64,000 bases of DNA from Pedobacter frigidisoli (GCF_004331675.1 NZ_SJSN01000009.1:124001-188000); one strand, 5' to 3'; numbered from the stretch's first letter, positions 1 through 10,248 are shown. Numbers and translations are program-made. Notes: generated from the letters alone by a model not told the origin.

Positions 1-33
1 TATCTTGCCGATTACGACGTAAATTCAATTTAA
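1..33 (+). CDS. 3' end of an upstream gene (partial)
   Basis: Frame 1 is open from the first base and stops with TAA at 31-33, giving a tail ending YLADYDVNSI. This could be the last residues of a gene beginning outside the window, 17 bases before the GH106 gene. Ten codons are too few to name a family, and the reading frame may be fortuitous. Confidence 0.25.
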   Translation, partial: YLADYDVNSI

Positions 34-50
34 AGATATAAAACAAGATC

Positions 51-3041
51 ATGAAGCCGAGACTATCACTCATCCCACTCGCATTCTTCCTCTTTTTAGC
101 TTCCCTATCCTCCGCACAGGTTAAGAAAATGAAATCGGAATTTTTAACCCCTAATGATTTATACAAGCCTGGTGTTTATTGGTATTTTATGGATGGCAAC
201 ATGAGCGCTGAAACAATGACTAAGGATCTAGAATCCATGAAAAAATCGGGCATAGGAAACCTGATCTTTTTAGAGGTGAATGTTGGCATACCAAGAGGAA
301 AGGTAGATTTTTTGAGTGAGCAGTGGCTGCAACTTTTCGCTCATGCAGAGCAAGAAGCTCGAAGATTGGGAATAGAAGTTACACTCGGAATTGGCCCCGG
401 GTGGACAGGTAGTGGAGGTCCTTGGGTAAAAGGAAAGCAATCAATGAAACACCTTGTATCAAGCGAAGTAATTGTTTCATCGTTAGACAAGAAAAAAATT
501 TTGCTCCCTATTCCAAAGCCTAAGGCACCTTTTTTCGGCGAGGGTGGTTTTATTCCCGAATTTAGAAAAGAGTGGCTAGAATACTATGAAGACGTTGCGA
601 TTTTAGCATTTCCACTTCCGAAATCGGAGGAGAAAATAAATAATATCGATGAAGTGGCACTTTACCAACGTGCGCCCTACAGTTCTGGTACAGTAACCGC
701 AAACTTACAGGCACCAAGTAAATTGAACGATAAATCGATATCCGCGATTACTAAAAAGAGCATTATCGATTTAACCGGAAAGCTCAATACAGATGGATAC
801 CTAAATTGGAATCCTCCAGCTGGAAAATGGAAAATTATGCGTTTTGGCAGTAGAAATAATGGAGCAATTACCCGACCTGCACCGCTTCCTGGTATTGGTT
901 TTGAATCAGATAAATTTGATACAACCGCCTTAAATAATCATCTAGATGCATACTTGGGTAAGATCTTGAACAAGATAAATCCGATAGAAAAAAATCAAAT
1001 TGGTGGCCTGAAACGACTGCACATGGATAGCTGGGAAATGGGTGCACAAAATTGGACTGGAACATTTAGACAGGAATTTACGAAACGAAGAGGATATGAT
1101 CCCTTAAGGTATTATCCTGTATACTCCGGAAATATTGTTGGCAGTGTAAGTGAAAGCGAGCGCTTTTTATGGGATCTTAGACAGACCAGTCAGGAGCTTG
1201 TGCTGGAGAAACACGCTCAACACGTTAAAGCCTATGCGAAAAAACACAACCTAACGCTATCGATCGAGCCTTACGACATGAATCCCACATCCGATCTTGA
1301 ACTTGGGAGTGTTGCGGATGTACCAATGGCAGAATTTTGGAGCAAGGGTTTTGGTTTTAACTCAACCTATAGTGTTATAGAGGCAACATCTATCGCCCAC
1401 GTTATGGGACGAACATTAGTGCCCGCAGAAGCCTTTACGGCACAGGATAATGAAGGATGGAAACAATACCCTGGCTCAATGAAAAATCAGGGGGATTGGG
1501 CCTTTGCAGCGGGTATCAATCGTTTCGTTTACCATACTTTTCAGAATCAGTTTTTGCCAGACACCCTAAAACCGGGAGCAACTATGGGCCCATACGGTGT
1601 ACATTGGGATCGCAGCCAAACTTGGTGGCCAATGGTAGATAGTTATCACAATTATGTTACCCGCTGCCAATATCTCTTACAGCAAGGGAGAACGGTTGCG
1701 GATCTCCTTTACCTCACCCCAGAGGGTTCACCTCATGTATTTGTGCCACCGTCATCCGCAATTTTGGGTGATACCATTGGAGACCGGAAAGGATATAATT
1801 TCGATGGCATAGCACCCCAACAATTACTTGCAGCAACTGCAGGGCAAAAAAAAATTAGATTTCCATCTGGTGCTTCATATGAAATATTGGTGTTGCCAAT
1901 TTACGAAACCATGACTCCAGAATTATTAGAGAAAATTGGGAACTTAATTCGACAGGGTGCAACAGTTATCGGTAATCCGCCGTTGAGGTCACCCAGTTTA
2001 ACCAATTATCCGCAATGCGATGAAAAGATTAAAGAGCTTGTAAAAAAGATATGGGGAAATTTCTCAGTGCCAGCAACCCTTACCCATCGACGTTATGGTT
2101 TGGGTACCGTAATTTGGGGGAAACCAATCCTTAACGCACAGGATAAGCTTTACCCCAACTATAATCTCACCACAAATATCTTAAGAACGAGAGGGCTTCA
2201 GGAGGATTTTAGTTCTGACTCAAAAATTAGGTACACACACCGTACTTCGAATGAATGGGACATTTACTTTATTTCGAACACGACACCAGATCGAATTACG
2301 GCGAATGCAAAGTTTAGAAGTGTAAAAGGCATACCAGAGCTTTGGAATCCAATAGATGGGAAAACAAAAAGCATAAGAAATTATAAGCTAGCAAATAATA
2401 TAAGTAATATTCTGATCAATCTTGATGCCTACGAAAGCGCTTTCATTGTCTTCTCAAAAGATAACAGAGTAGATACCAGTCAAAAAACTGTATCCAGAGA
2501 TTTCGCAATGCAGCCACTTGATGGTCGATGGGTAGTGAACTTTGATGAAAAGTGGGGCGGTCCGAATCAAGTTAAAATGGATACATTATCAGATTGGAGT
2601 AAAATCACCATTGATGGTATAAAATACTATTCAGGAATAGCTACCTACCATCAAAAATTCGTGTTTAACCATAATCATTCAGTGCGAGTAATGATCGACC
2701 TTGGAGAGGTGAGAAATATGGCAAAGGTAAGGTTAAACGGGAAGCTTATCGGCACACTTTGGACAGCACCTTGGCAATTAGACCTATCGGAATTTATAAA
2801 AAAAGGGCAAAACGAAATTGAGATAGAAGTAGCCAATCTCTGGCCAAACCGCCTCATTGGGGATGAACAGAAACCTTACGATGGAATTACTGGAGATGCA
2901 TGGCCAGAATGGTTGCTCAATAACCAACCCAGAAAAAGTGGTCGCTATACTTTCACTACAAGCAAGCAGTATAATAGAGATAGTCCATTGCTGCCATCTG
3001 GGCTGCTGGGACCTGTGAAGATTGTTTACCAAATTGAATAG
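51..3041 (+). CDS. GH106 family alpha-L-rhamnosidase-like secreted glycoside hydrolase
   Basis: The 996-residue protein starts with a Sec signal peptide (about residues 1-22, ending SSAQ), so it acts in the periplasm or at the surface. The segment after it (PGVYWYFMDGNMS, then DLESMKKSGIGN) is the characteristic N-terminal (beta/alpha)8 start of GH106 enzymes. Around residue 325 a DSWE motif followed by an RRGYDP stretch matches the conserved core. The last 150 residues form a jelly-roll of the galactose-binding type (GEVRNMAKVRLNG, then LWPNRLIGD), usual in this family. Family members remove terminal alpha-L-rhamnose from pectic or gum side chains. The gene stands alone with no SusC/D beside it in the window; whether it belongs to a locus upstream cannot be seen. 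Confidence 0.85.
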   Translation: MKPRLSLIPLAFFLFLASLSSAQVKKMKSEFLTPNDLYKPGVYWYFMDGNMSAETMTKDLESMKKSGIGNLIFLEVNVGIPRGKVDFLSEQWLQLFAHAEQEARRLGIEVTLGIGPGWTGSGGPWVKGKQSMKHLVSSEVIVSSLDKKKILLPIPKPKAPFFGEGGFIPEFRKEWLEYYEDVAILAFPLPKSEEKINNIDEVALYQRAPYSSGTVTANLQAPSKLNDKSISAITKKSIIDLTGKLNTDGYLNWNPPAGKWKIMRFGSRNNGAITRPAPLPGIGFESDKFDTTALNNHLDAYLGKILNKINPIEKNQIGGLKRLHMDSWEMGAQNWTGTFRQEFTKRRGYDPLRYYPVYSGNIVGSVSESERFLWDLRQTSQELVLEKHAQHVKAYAKKHNLTLSIEPYDMNPTSDLELGSVADVPMAEFWSKGFGFNSTYSVIEATSIAHVMGRTLVPAEAFTAQDNEGWKQYPGSMKNQGDWAFAAGINRFVYHTFQNQFLPDTLKPGATMGPYGVHWDRSQTWWPMVDSYHNYVTRCQYLLQQGRTVADLLYLTPEGSPHVFVPPSSAILGDTIGDRKGYNFDGIAPQQLLAATAGQKKIRFPSGASYEILVLPIYETMTPELLEKIGNLIRQGATVIGNPPLRSPSLTNYPQCDEKIKELVKKIWGNFSVPATLTHRRYGLGTVIWGKPILNAQDKLYPNYNLTTNILRTRGLQEDFSSDSKIRYTHRTSNEWDIYFISNTTPDRITANAKFRSVKGIPELWNPIDGKTKSIRNYKLANNISNILINLDAYESAFIVFSKDNRVDTSQKTVSRDFAMQPLDGRWVVNFDEKWGGPNQVKMDTLSDWSKITIDGIKYYSGIATYHQKFVFNHNHSVRVMIDLGEVRNMAKVRLNGKLIGTLWTAPWQLDLSEFIKKGQNEIEIEVANLWPNRLIGDEQKPYDGITGDAWPEWLLNNQPRKSGRYTFTTSKQYNRDSPLLPSGLLGPVKIVYQIE

Positions 3042-3185
3042 CTTGAAAATTCAACATAAAGTAAATGAAAAAAGGTAGTTCATTAGAATTATCAAGATTT
3101 TTTGAGCGACAAAAGTGATGATCAAACAAGGGAAAAATAATCACCTAAACAGCAAACAATTAAGCCATTAATCTGTATTACAAAT

Positions 3186-3548
3186 ATGGGAAAAATATTT
3201 GCGCTGCCCTTTCTTCTTTTGATGCTTGGTTGCCACAATACCAATCCTGATCAGGGCTCTGGTGGTAAAAAGGTTGAGAAAAATACTACCCTATCTAATG
3301 CATCAATTGTAGACTCTACAAAGGCGATTATCGACCAAGCGATCCAACTACAAAAAAAAAGAGAAAATGGCAGTTTAAGCGAATCATTATTTTCCGAACG
3401 GTATAAAAGCCTGATGGCAACCTATAAAATTTTATTCCATAGCCTATCGCCTAGCGATACCATCAATATTACAAATTACAGAGACAAGCGAATGAAAGAG
3501 CGGTCAACCGACTCCCTGAACTTAGAAAAGACTATGCGATGGCAATAA
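3186..3548 (+). CDS. Small lipoprotein, function unknown
   Basis: The 120-residue product has a short hydrophobic leader and a lipobox ending LMLGC near residue 15, so it should be lipid-anchored. The rest is polar and probably helical (QLQKKRENGSLSESLFSERYKSLM), with no family I recognise. Its last ten bases overlap the start of the MlaE-like permease gene, which implies translational coupling and a link with the lipid transporter operon. The role is inferred only from that position. Confidence 0.7.
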   Translation: MGKIFALPFLLLMLGCHNTNPDQGSGGKKVEKNTTLSNASIVDSTKAIIDQAIQLQKKRENGSLSESLFSERYKSLMATYKILFHSLSPSDTINITNYRDKRMKERSTDSLNLEKTMRWQ

Positions 3549-4348
3549 AAGAACAAGAAAAAACCGAAATGCCTAAATCCGCTCCACCTCCTGGAAAATT
3601 GGCAAATTGGTTCATAGGGCTTTATGAGGTCTATCGTTTCATTGCCAGGTTTTTTAAAGAGGCTTTCTTACCTCCATACGAATTTAAGGAGCTGATGCGC
3701 CAATGCTACGAAATTGGGTATCGCTCAGTGTTGCTTATTTCGACCACAGGTTTTATAACTGGGATGGTATTTACTAAACAATCTAGGCCATCATTGTCTG
3801 AATTTGGAGCTACTTCGTGGCTACCCTCATTAGTGGGAATTGCATTATTGAGAACACTTGCCCCACTATTAACGGGATTGATCTCAGCAGGTAAGGTAGG
3901 ATCGAGTATTGGCGCCGAATTGGGTTCGATGAAGGTTAGCGAGCAAATAGACGCTATGGAAGTTAGCGCAACCAATCCATTTAAGTTCTTGGTAGGCACT
4001 CGAGTACTTGCCGCTACCATAACAATGCCCATCTTAACATTTTACACCGCAATGGTTGGTATGCTAGGTGCATTGCTTAATGTATCTGTAAATGAGGGTA
4101 CTAGTACTGTAACCTTTTTCCAGAGTGCATTAGAAAGCATTACCTATCTTGATATTATCGCCTCCACCATAAAAGCCATCCTCTTTGGCTTTACCATTGC
4201 CATTGTGGGATGTTACCAAGGATATCACTCCTCAAAGGGTACTGAGGGCGTTGGCAAAGCTGCAAACTCGGCAGTGGTTACCGCAATGTTCCTCATTTTT
4301 GTGGAGGAAGTAGTATGTGTTCAGATATTTAGCTTATTTAATACCTAG
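3539..4348 (+). CDS. mlaE: MlaE-type ABC transporter permease
   Basis: This 269-residue integral membrane protein has the MlaE-family signature ELGSMKVSEQIDAMEV near residues 140-155, and four to five hydrophobic spans after an N-terminal amphipathic helix. MlaE proteins are the membrane component of MCE systems that move phospholipids between inner and outer membrane. The start overlaps the upstream lipoprotein gene by ten bases. The ATPase gene follows after 3 bases and the MCE gene after that, so the whole transporter core is one operon. An alternative ATG lies ten codons downstream. Confidence 0.9.
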   Translation: MAIKEQEKTEMPKSAPPPGKLANWFIGLYEVYRFIARFFKEAFLPPYEFKELMRQCYEIGYRSVLLISTTGFITGMVFTKQSRPSLSEFGATSWLPSLVGIALLRTLAPLLTGLISAGKVGSSIGAELGSMKVSEQIDAMEVSATNPFKFLVGTRVLAATITMPILTFYTAMVGMLGALLNVSVNEGTSTVTFFQSALESITYLDIIASTIKAILFGFTIAIVGCYQGYHSSKGTEGVGKAANSAVVTAMFLIFVEEVVCVQIFSLFNT

Positions 4349-4351
4349 ATT

Positions 4352-5125
4352 ATGTTAGCAAAGGAAAGAACTGATGAGCATAGCGAAAAGGTTATAGAGA
4401 TTAAAAGCCTATATAAATCATTTGGAGATTATGATGTGCTGGAGGATGCCACGCTAAACCTTTACAAGGGTGAAAATCTAGTGGTGCTGGGTAAGAGTGG
4501 AACCGGAAAATCGGTATTGATTAAGATTATAATTGGCTTATTAAGTCCCGATGCAGGATTGGTGAAAGTATTAGGACAAACAATAGATGAGATCTCCTAC
4601 GCAGAATTGCTAGCTCTTAGGTTACGTGTGGGTTTCTCTTTTCAAAATAGTGCATTATATGATAGTATGACGGTCAGGGAAAACCTCGAATTCCCGCTGG
4701 TACGCAACCGTAGGGATATGACAAGGCCAGAGGTAAATGAAACCGTAGAAGAAATGTTGGATGCAGTTGGGTTATCGCAAACCATTAACCAAATGCCATC
4801 TGAACTATCTGGAGGACAGAGAAAACGCATTGGTATTGCCCGAACACTGATCTTAAAGCCTGAAATTATGCTATATGACGAGCCTACGGCAGGATTAGAT
4901 CCCATCACCTCAAAGGAAATAAATAAATTAATAAACGATGTTCAGGAACGCTACCATACCAGTGCCATTGTTATTACGCATGACTTAACCTGTGCAAAAG
5001 AAGTAGGCAATAGAGTTGCCATGTTAGTAGAACGACGTTTTGAACGGCAAGGAAGTTTCGATGAGATCTTTAGTTCGGGAGATAAGCAGGCACAACCATT
5101 TTTTGATTATAATTTCATTCAATAA
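4352..5125 (+). CDS. mlaF: MlaF-type ABC transporter ATPase
   Basis: The 257-residue protein has all ABC ATPase motifs: Walker A GKSGTGKS (about residues 48-55), the Q-loop in FSFQNSALYDSM, the signature LSGGQRKRIGIAR, Walker B IMLYDEPTAGLDP and the switch histidine in VITHD. The FQNSALYDSMTVREN stretch is typical of MlaF rather than of nutrient importers. It energises the permease encoded 3 bases upstream. No MlaB-like STAS gene or MlaC-like periplasmic carrier is seen nearby; whether they are encoded elsewhere is unknown. Confidence 0.92.
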   Translation: MLAKERTDEHSEKVIEIKSLYKSFGDYDVLEDATLNLYKGENLVVLGKSGTGKSVLIKIIIGLLSPDAGLVKVLGQTIDEISYAELLALRLRVGFSFQNSALYDSMTVRENLEFPLVRNRRDMTRPEVNETVEEMLDAVGLSQTINQMPSELSGGQRKRIGIARTLILKPEIMLYDEPTAGLDPITSKEINKLINDVQERYHTSAIVITHDLTCAKEVGNRVAMLVERRFERQGSFDEIFSSGDKQAQPFFDYNFIQ

Positions 5126-5127
5126 CC

Positions 5128-6099
5128 ATGACCGATAATAGAAAAAAGATTACAGTAGGCATATTTATTGCCATCGGAATATTAATATTTGTATTGGCAA
5201 TATTCACACTGGGAAGCCAGAAAAAAACTTTTATTAAAAGTTTCAACCTCAGCGTGGTATTCAAAGACATACAAGGGCTTAAAAAGGGAAATAACGTCTG
5301 GTATTCTGGAGTTAAAATCGGTACGATCAAAAGGATAGATTTTTTTGGCGATTCCCAGGTAAAGGTGCTCCTAAGTATTGAGGAGGATGTGCATAAATAC
5401 ATCCATAAAGATGCCGGTGCAAGCATCAGTGCAGACGGATTAATTGGAAACAAAATTGTTGTGATCACTGGCGGAACTCCGAAATTCCCTTTTGTGGAGG
5501 ATGGTGATATGCTCAAGGTAAACAACTCACTCTCGACAGACGACATTATGAAGACCCTTCAGGTTAACAATAAAAACCTTGTGGATGTAACCTCAGATTT
5601 TAAGGTGCTTTCTCGTAATCTTATTGATGGTAAGGGTGCAGCAGGTGCTCTATTGTCAGATGAGCAGTTGGCACAAGACTTTAAGGCAATGGTATCCAAC
5701 CTGAACCGTACCTCGCTTGCTACATCCAAAACAGCAGTAGAGCTAAGTCAATTTGGGAAGACATTGAATACCAAGAATGGCTTGATGGATAAAATGCTTA
5801 CAGACACGTCCGTATTCGCAAAATTAGAGAGATCAGCCCAAACTCTGCAGAAGACTGCCCAATCGGCTTCGATGATGGCTGCAAACCTAGAAACCGCTTC
5901 AGGAAAACTCAAAACTACTGATAATGCTGCTGGTTTATTGCTAAATGATGAAGCTACCGCTAAACAAGTAAAAGCAATTATGCTCAACCTTGAAAAAAGC
6001 AGTAAGAAGCTAGACGAGGACCTTGAGGCACTACAAAGCAATTTTTTACTACGTGGCTTTTTTAAGAAACGTGCGAAAGATTCGCTGAAGCGACAGTAA
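5128..6099 (+). CDS. mlaD: MlaD/MCE-domain lipid transport protein
   Basis: The 323-residue protein has one N-terminal transmembrane anchor (about residues 10-30) and then an MCE domain. The domain contains the hallmark FKDIQGLKKGNNVWYSGVKIG and continues to GDMLKVNN near residue 130. The C-terminal half is helical and low in complexity, as usual for the needle or coiled-coil region of MCE proteins. It would form the periplasmic substrate ring attached to the permease. It starts 2 bases after the ATPase gene and ends the operon. The next gene is convergent. Confidence 0.9.
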   Translation: MTDNRKKITVGIFIAIGILIFVLAIFTLGSQKKTFIKSFNLSVVFKDIQGLKKGNNVWYSGVKIGTIKRIDFFGDSQVKVLLSIEEDVHKYIHKDAGASISADGLIGNKIVVITGGTPKFPFVEDGDMLKVNNSLSTDDIMKTLQVNNKNLVDVTSDFKVLSRNLIDGKGAAGALLSDEQLAQDFKAMVSNLNRTSLATSKTAVELSQFGKTLNTKNGLMDKMLTDTSVFAKLERSAQTLQKTAQSASMMAANLETASGKLKTTDNAAGLLLNDEATAKQVKAIMLNLEKSSKKLDEDLEALQSNFLLRGFFKKRAKDSLKRQ

Positions 6100-6225
6100 G
6101 GAATATAGGATAGATTAATTAGTCAATTAGGTAGATAAAATTATTATGCAAAGGAGATTTTCGTCATAGCTCGAGCTATAATTTGCTTGCTTCTCACATC
6201 CAAATTATTCTGTTTTAATTGGCTA

Positions 6226-8232
6226 TTAACTTGCTGAAAAGATGGTCTTTAATTTTACGGCGACATTACTGAGATTCAGCTGCCCATCTAAACGCTCTAG
6301 GGGCATTAAGGCAAATACCTGCCCGTGCTGCATTTCGTTCAACTTTTCAACGCAATAATTTAGATCTGCAATCGGTTTTATATTTAGGGAACTTAAATCT
6401 TTATCCGCAATTGATAATGCTGCGGTTAAGGCGTTGACCTGAAAACATAGCAGTTCTATCTGTCTTAATGTTCTTAACTCTTTTCTTTTCCATTTTGGTT
6501 CCCTTGCCACAAGAGATATTGCCTCATTAAGGGCAGAAAGTGCAAGGTAAGACTGTTTCCTTGCCAATTTAATTTGAATCACGTCCTGATGAGCGTTATT
6601 AATGACTGCCGATAAATAATCACTATTGGTAGAGATTGCCTGTTGAACAGCTATTTTTATGTTGAAGCTATGCCGGACAGGGAACAGAAAGGTAGCGGCT
6701 AGTCCAATTAAACATCCCAAAAGGGTAAATAGCAGTCGTTCTGAAAGAATTTGAGTGGTATTCCCATGGTAGATGGAAAGACATAAAACAACTGCTAAGG
6801 TAATTCCCATTGCGCTTACCCAATATCTTAGGAGCAGAAAACCGAAGAAAAGGAACAAACCCAAAACTGCAATACAGAGTTGCAAAGCAATGGGCAAGTT
6901 TAATGCAATCAGGCACCAGCCAATTATTAGCCCTGCAAAAGTACCGATTACACGCTCTATGTTCCGCTTCATCGTCATCCCGTAGCTCGGTCTACTGATC
7001 ACGATCAGTGTAATCGGCAACCAGTATCCATAGCTACCCTTAGGTAACATTGCAACCACAAGTACAACGGCCATCATCAAGAGCGAAATCCTTAAAGCAA
7101 ACCTAAAGACCTGGGAATCGTAAGTCAAATGTGCCTTTAACATCTTAAAGGAAATCTTACCCTCGGTTAAAAAAGCCGGAAATTGCTTGGAAAGCATCTT
7201 CGTATCCAAATCCCTTTGATCATCAAGTGCAAATACAAGTGCTCCAGTTTCCTCAAGATTCACGACAATACCCGCAACAAGGTCTCTGTGTTTTTCTGAT
7301 GCTACAGTCAAGCGGTGTATCTCAGCAATAAATTCATCAAAATTTGCTTGAACAGGAGTATTACTTTCCAGTTTATCTGCCGTGAATCCAATCAAATTTC
7401 TAATCTTTTCCAATATTCCTGATCCCGCCAAAGTATTGCGCATACTAGTATAATCATAATGTAGGGCGCTAACCTTTTCATAAAGATCAATTAATAGGAT
7501 GCTTTCCTTTAATAGTTGCTTTCCAGAAATATCCTCAAAACTGATGTTGAATCTATCGCCGAGCAGTAATCGCCGCACCAATTCGTGATCGGTGGTCAGC
7601 TTTAGGTGAAGCTTGATATTTTTGGCATTAAAGCCTGCGAGAGATGCCTCCATGTCATAGCCAATTGACCTTAAACGCATTAAGGCAGCAGTATTCTTTT
7701 TAGTTCTGGCTAATGCCCTTTTTAGAGAATGATATGGAAAAAGCCAAGCCTGGGTTAAACTTACCAGAGAATACCAAATACCACCAATTGCAATGTACAT
7801 CCCATACGCTAGCGGATTTGTTGGATGGAGACCGATCGTAAATGCAGCCACTCCTAGGCCCATCATTCCGATTACGCCCATCCGTTGACCAAGCGAGGTC
7901 ATCATAAGGAGCAGGAATGTAAGGCCACCTACCACAAAGGGCAATGCATAAATGTTTGAAACCAACAACGATATCAACACGGCCAGTAATGAAAAAGTTA
8001 GCGTACTTAACCAAGCACTAAACATTTTCTCTGCCCGGTTGCCCGGAAGATCAGTCAGACATATTAAAAGCGTACCCGTACCTACTCCCATAGCGGCCGA
8101 TGGCATCCCTAAAAAAAAGAAAACTGAAAAGGGTACAATTACTGTGATGGTATTCCGTACCGCATCGGCCAGATCCTGATTATTGAAGTCTAGCGCCTTT
8201 AATGTAATGTTTCTCTCTTTTGCATTTCTCAC
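6226..8232 (-). CDS. FUSC family (YccS/YhfK-like) inner-membrane protein
   Basis: The 668-residue protein has two blocks of hydrophobic helices, about residues 28-140 and 375-520, each followed by a long soluble helical region. This is the duplicated arrangement of FUSC/YccS proteins, related to aromatic acid exporters and fusaric acid resistance pumps. The second block includes the conserved stretch SYGYWLPITLIVISRPSYG. The substrate cannot be deduced. It is transcribed alone, convergent with the MCE operon and divergent from the SDR gene across a 241-base gap in which I see no other gene. Confidence 0.85.
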   Translation of the reverse strand: MRNAKERNITLKALDFNNQDLADAVRNTITVIVPFSVFFFLGMPSAAMGVGTGTLLICLTDLPGNRAEKMFSAWLSTLTFSLLAVLISLLVSNIYALPFVVGGLTFLLLMMTSLGQRMGVIGMMGLGVAAFTIGLHPTNPLAYGMYIAIGGIWYSLVSLTQAWLFPYHSLKRALARTKKNTAALMRLRSIGYDMEASLAGFNAKNIKLHLKLTTDHELVRRLLLGDRFNISFEDISGKQLLKESILLIDLYEKVSALHYDYTSMRNTLAGSGILEKIRNLIGFTADKLESNTPVQANFDEFIAEIHRLTVASEKHRDLVAGIVVNLEETGALVFALDDQRDLDTKMLSKQFPAFLTEGKISFKMLKAHLTYDSQVFRFALRISLLMMAVVLVVAMLPKGSYGYWLPITLIVISRPSYGMTMKRNIERVIGTFAGLIIGWCLIALNLPIALQLCIAVLGLFLFFGFLLLRYWVSAMGITLAVVLCLSIYHGNTTQILSERLLFTLLGCLIGLAATFLFPVRHSFNIKIAVQQAISTNSDYLSAVINNAHQDVIQIKLARKQSYLALSALNEAISLVAREPKWKRKELRTLRQIELLCFQVNALTAALSIADKDLSSLNIKPIADLNYCVEKLNEMQHGQVFALMPLERLDGQLNLSNVAVKLKTIFSAS

Positions 8233-8473
8233 TGCTGCAAAGCTAGGGCTTATCTTTTATAAGCGCTTCTTTTGTCTGATATTTATACAGCAGATTTAGC
8301 ATTATTGAATAGCATTAATTTATAAGGCTTGCCGAAAATTATTAGTCCACCAAATATTTCAGATCAGCATTTGATATTGATGACAATAAATCGATTTGAC
8401 TACAGATACAGTCATTTAAGCTTCACCCATACCAAATCTCTGGAGTAATTTTGTAAGAAGATAAATTATAAAG

Positions 8474-9319
8474 ATGAAAACATATCTAGTAACCGGTGGA
8501 ACTTCTGGTGTGGGAAAGGCTATAGCCACTGGAATTGCCGAAACGGGCGCAAAAGTAGTTATCGTTAGCCGCAATGCAGCAACAGCTGTAAGTATAGTTA
8601 AGGAAATTTCGGAAAAAACATTAAACAAGAACATTTCGTTTCTTATAGCCGATCTAAGTTTGATGGGATCCGTTGCGCAACTTTGCAAGGATTTCAGCTT
8701 ACAACACCAAGAACTACATGGCTTGGTAAATGCTGCAGGCGCCTGGTATTTTAAGAAATCGCTAACAACCGAAGGGTTCGACAAGTCTTTTACCGTTAAT
8801 TACCTAAGCCATTTTGCGCTTACTAACGGCTTGCTATCCATAATGAAAGCAACTTATGACTCACGTGTAGTCATTATAGGTGGAAATCCACTTTTTCTAA
8901 AAAAACCAAAACTTAACTTAAACAATATACAACTTCAGCGATCGTACGGAGGACTAAAGGCGGCGGGATATGGAATGGTTGCCCGAATTTATTTTGGGTT
9001 CGAATTGGCAGACCAACTAAATGGCACTTCTGTTAGTGCTGTGGTAATTCATCCTGGCTTTGTTAAATCAAATCTGGCAAGTGGCGCACCCTGGTGGCTC
9101 AAATTCATCCTCAGTCTTTCCTCGTCAGTAAGAAATGCTCCAGAAACATGTGAAAGTGGCGTATATGCTGCAACAAAAAAAGATGCCAAATCCATAAATG
9201 GACAATTCCTTGATGAAAAAGGCAACATCATTCAGATGCGTAATAATTTTGATAAGTCAGTTGGCAAGCAACTGTGGCTGCTTAGTAAAGAGCTACTCAC
9301 AGCGCATCATTCACAGTAA
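8474..9319 (+). CDS. Short-chain dehydrogenase/reductase with degenerate active site
   Basis: The 281-residue protein begins with the Rossmann dinucleotide motif TGGTSGVGKAIA (residues 7-18), followed by NAAG-like NAAGAW and the helix NYLSHFALT, all typical of extended retinol-dehydrogenase-like SDRs. The usual catalytic residues are not in place: the strand normally ending in Ser-Ser reads VVIIGGNPLF, and the Tyr-x-x-x-Lys segment reads YGMVARIYF, without the lysine. It therefore binds NAD(P) by homology but may have altered or no dehydrogenase activity. An AraC regulator starts about 30 bases downstream on the same strand, suggesting co-transcription. Confidence 0.85.
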   Translation: MKTYLVTGGTSGVGKAIATGIAETGAKVVIVSRNAATAVSIVKEISEKTLNKNISFLIADLSLMGSVAQLCKDFSLQHQELHGLVNAAGAWYFKKSLTTEGFDKSFTVNYLSHFALTNGLLSIMKATYDSRVVIIGGNPLFLKKPKLNLNNIQLQRSYGGLKAAGYGMVARIYFGFELADQLNGTSVSAVVIHPGFVKSNLASGAPWWLKFILSLSSSVRNAPETCESGVYAATKKDAKSINGQFLDEKGNIIQMRNNFDKSVGKQLWLLSKELLTAHHSQ

Positions 9320-9351
9320 AAGATTAAATTTGTAACTTGTATTTAAGACAG

Positions 9352-10248
9352 ATGAGGAGAATAAGATCAATAAGTGAGTTTCATTCCCTAAGGGGTTTAT
9401 CTCAGCCAGAACATCCATTGGTTAGCGTGGTGGATATGGAGGATATTAAGGTATTTGCCACAGCAGAAAAAATGGTTTTCGATTTTTACCTTATATCCCT
9501 TAAACATTCTATGAACGTAAAAGCTAAGTATGGACAACAAGCCTACGGCCTGAACGAAGGCATTTTGTCTTTTATGTCGCCCAATCAGGTTCTTGGTTTG
9601 GAGATAAATGATCGTACTGCAATCCCAACTGGCCAGATGTTACTTATTCACGAAGATTTTCTCTGGAACACATCGCTTGCAAGAAATATAAAGCATTACG
9701 ATTATTTTGATTATTCAGTTAACGAGGCGCTGTTTCTTTCGGGAAAAGAGGAAAAGGTAATCCTTGAAATCATTGAGCATATAAAGCAGGAGTATCATTC
9801 CAACATTGATAAATTTAGTAAACAGATTATGGTGTCTCACATTGAGACCCTACTCAACTATGCTGAGAGATTTTATAACCGCCAGTTTACCATAAGAGAA
9901 AAAAACCATCATCAAATCCTAGAACGTTTGGAAGTGATATTAACAGCTTATTTCGATAATGATGACCTGATTGCGAAAGGCATACCAACAGTTCAATACA
10001 TCGCGGAAAGCTTAAATCTTTCCGCTAGTTATCTCGGGAGTTTATTGAGGGTACTCACAGGCCAAAATACCCAACAACACATCCACGAAAAATTGATAGA
10101 TAAAGCGAAAGAAAAATTGTCGGTCACTAATCTATCTGTTACCGAGATTGCCTATACGTTAGGCTTTGAACATCCACAAAGTTTCAGCAAGCTCTTCAAA
10201 ACCAAGACAGATTTCTCCCCATCTGCATTTAGACAATCATTTAACTAA
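9352..10248 (+). CDS. AraC family transcriptional regulator
   Basis: I place the start at the ATG at 9352 rather than an in-frame TTG at 9337; the protein is then 298 residues. The N-terminal two thirds resemble the variable sensing domain of AraC proteins. The C-terminal 100 residues hold the double helix-turn-helix, with first helix pair IAESLNLSASYLGSLLRVLTG and second VTEIAYTLGFEHPQSFSKLFK, ending in the typical SPSAFRQSF. It follows the SDR gene closely and may regulate it, though no operator could be recognised. Confidence 0.9.
   Translation: MRRIRSISEFHSLRGLSQPEHPLVSVVDMEDIKVFATAEKMVFDFYLISLKHSMNVKAKYGQQAYGLNEGILSFMSPNQVLGLEINDRTAIPTGQMLLIHEDFLWNTSLARNIKHYDYFDYSVNEALFLSGKEEKVILEIIEHIKQEYHSNIDKFSKQIMVSHIETLLNYAERFYNRQFTIREKNHHQILERLEVILTAYFDNDDLIAKGIPTVQYIAESLNLSASYLGSLLRVLTGQNTQQHIHEKLIDKAKEKLSVTNLSVTEIAYTLGFEHPQSFSKLFKTKTDFSPSAFRQSFN

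Noticed and set aside
9337..9351. TTG start for the AraC gene
   Set aside because: The ATG at 9352 is a better start and the extra five residues are not part of the domain.
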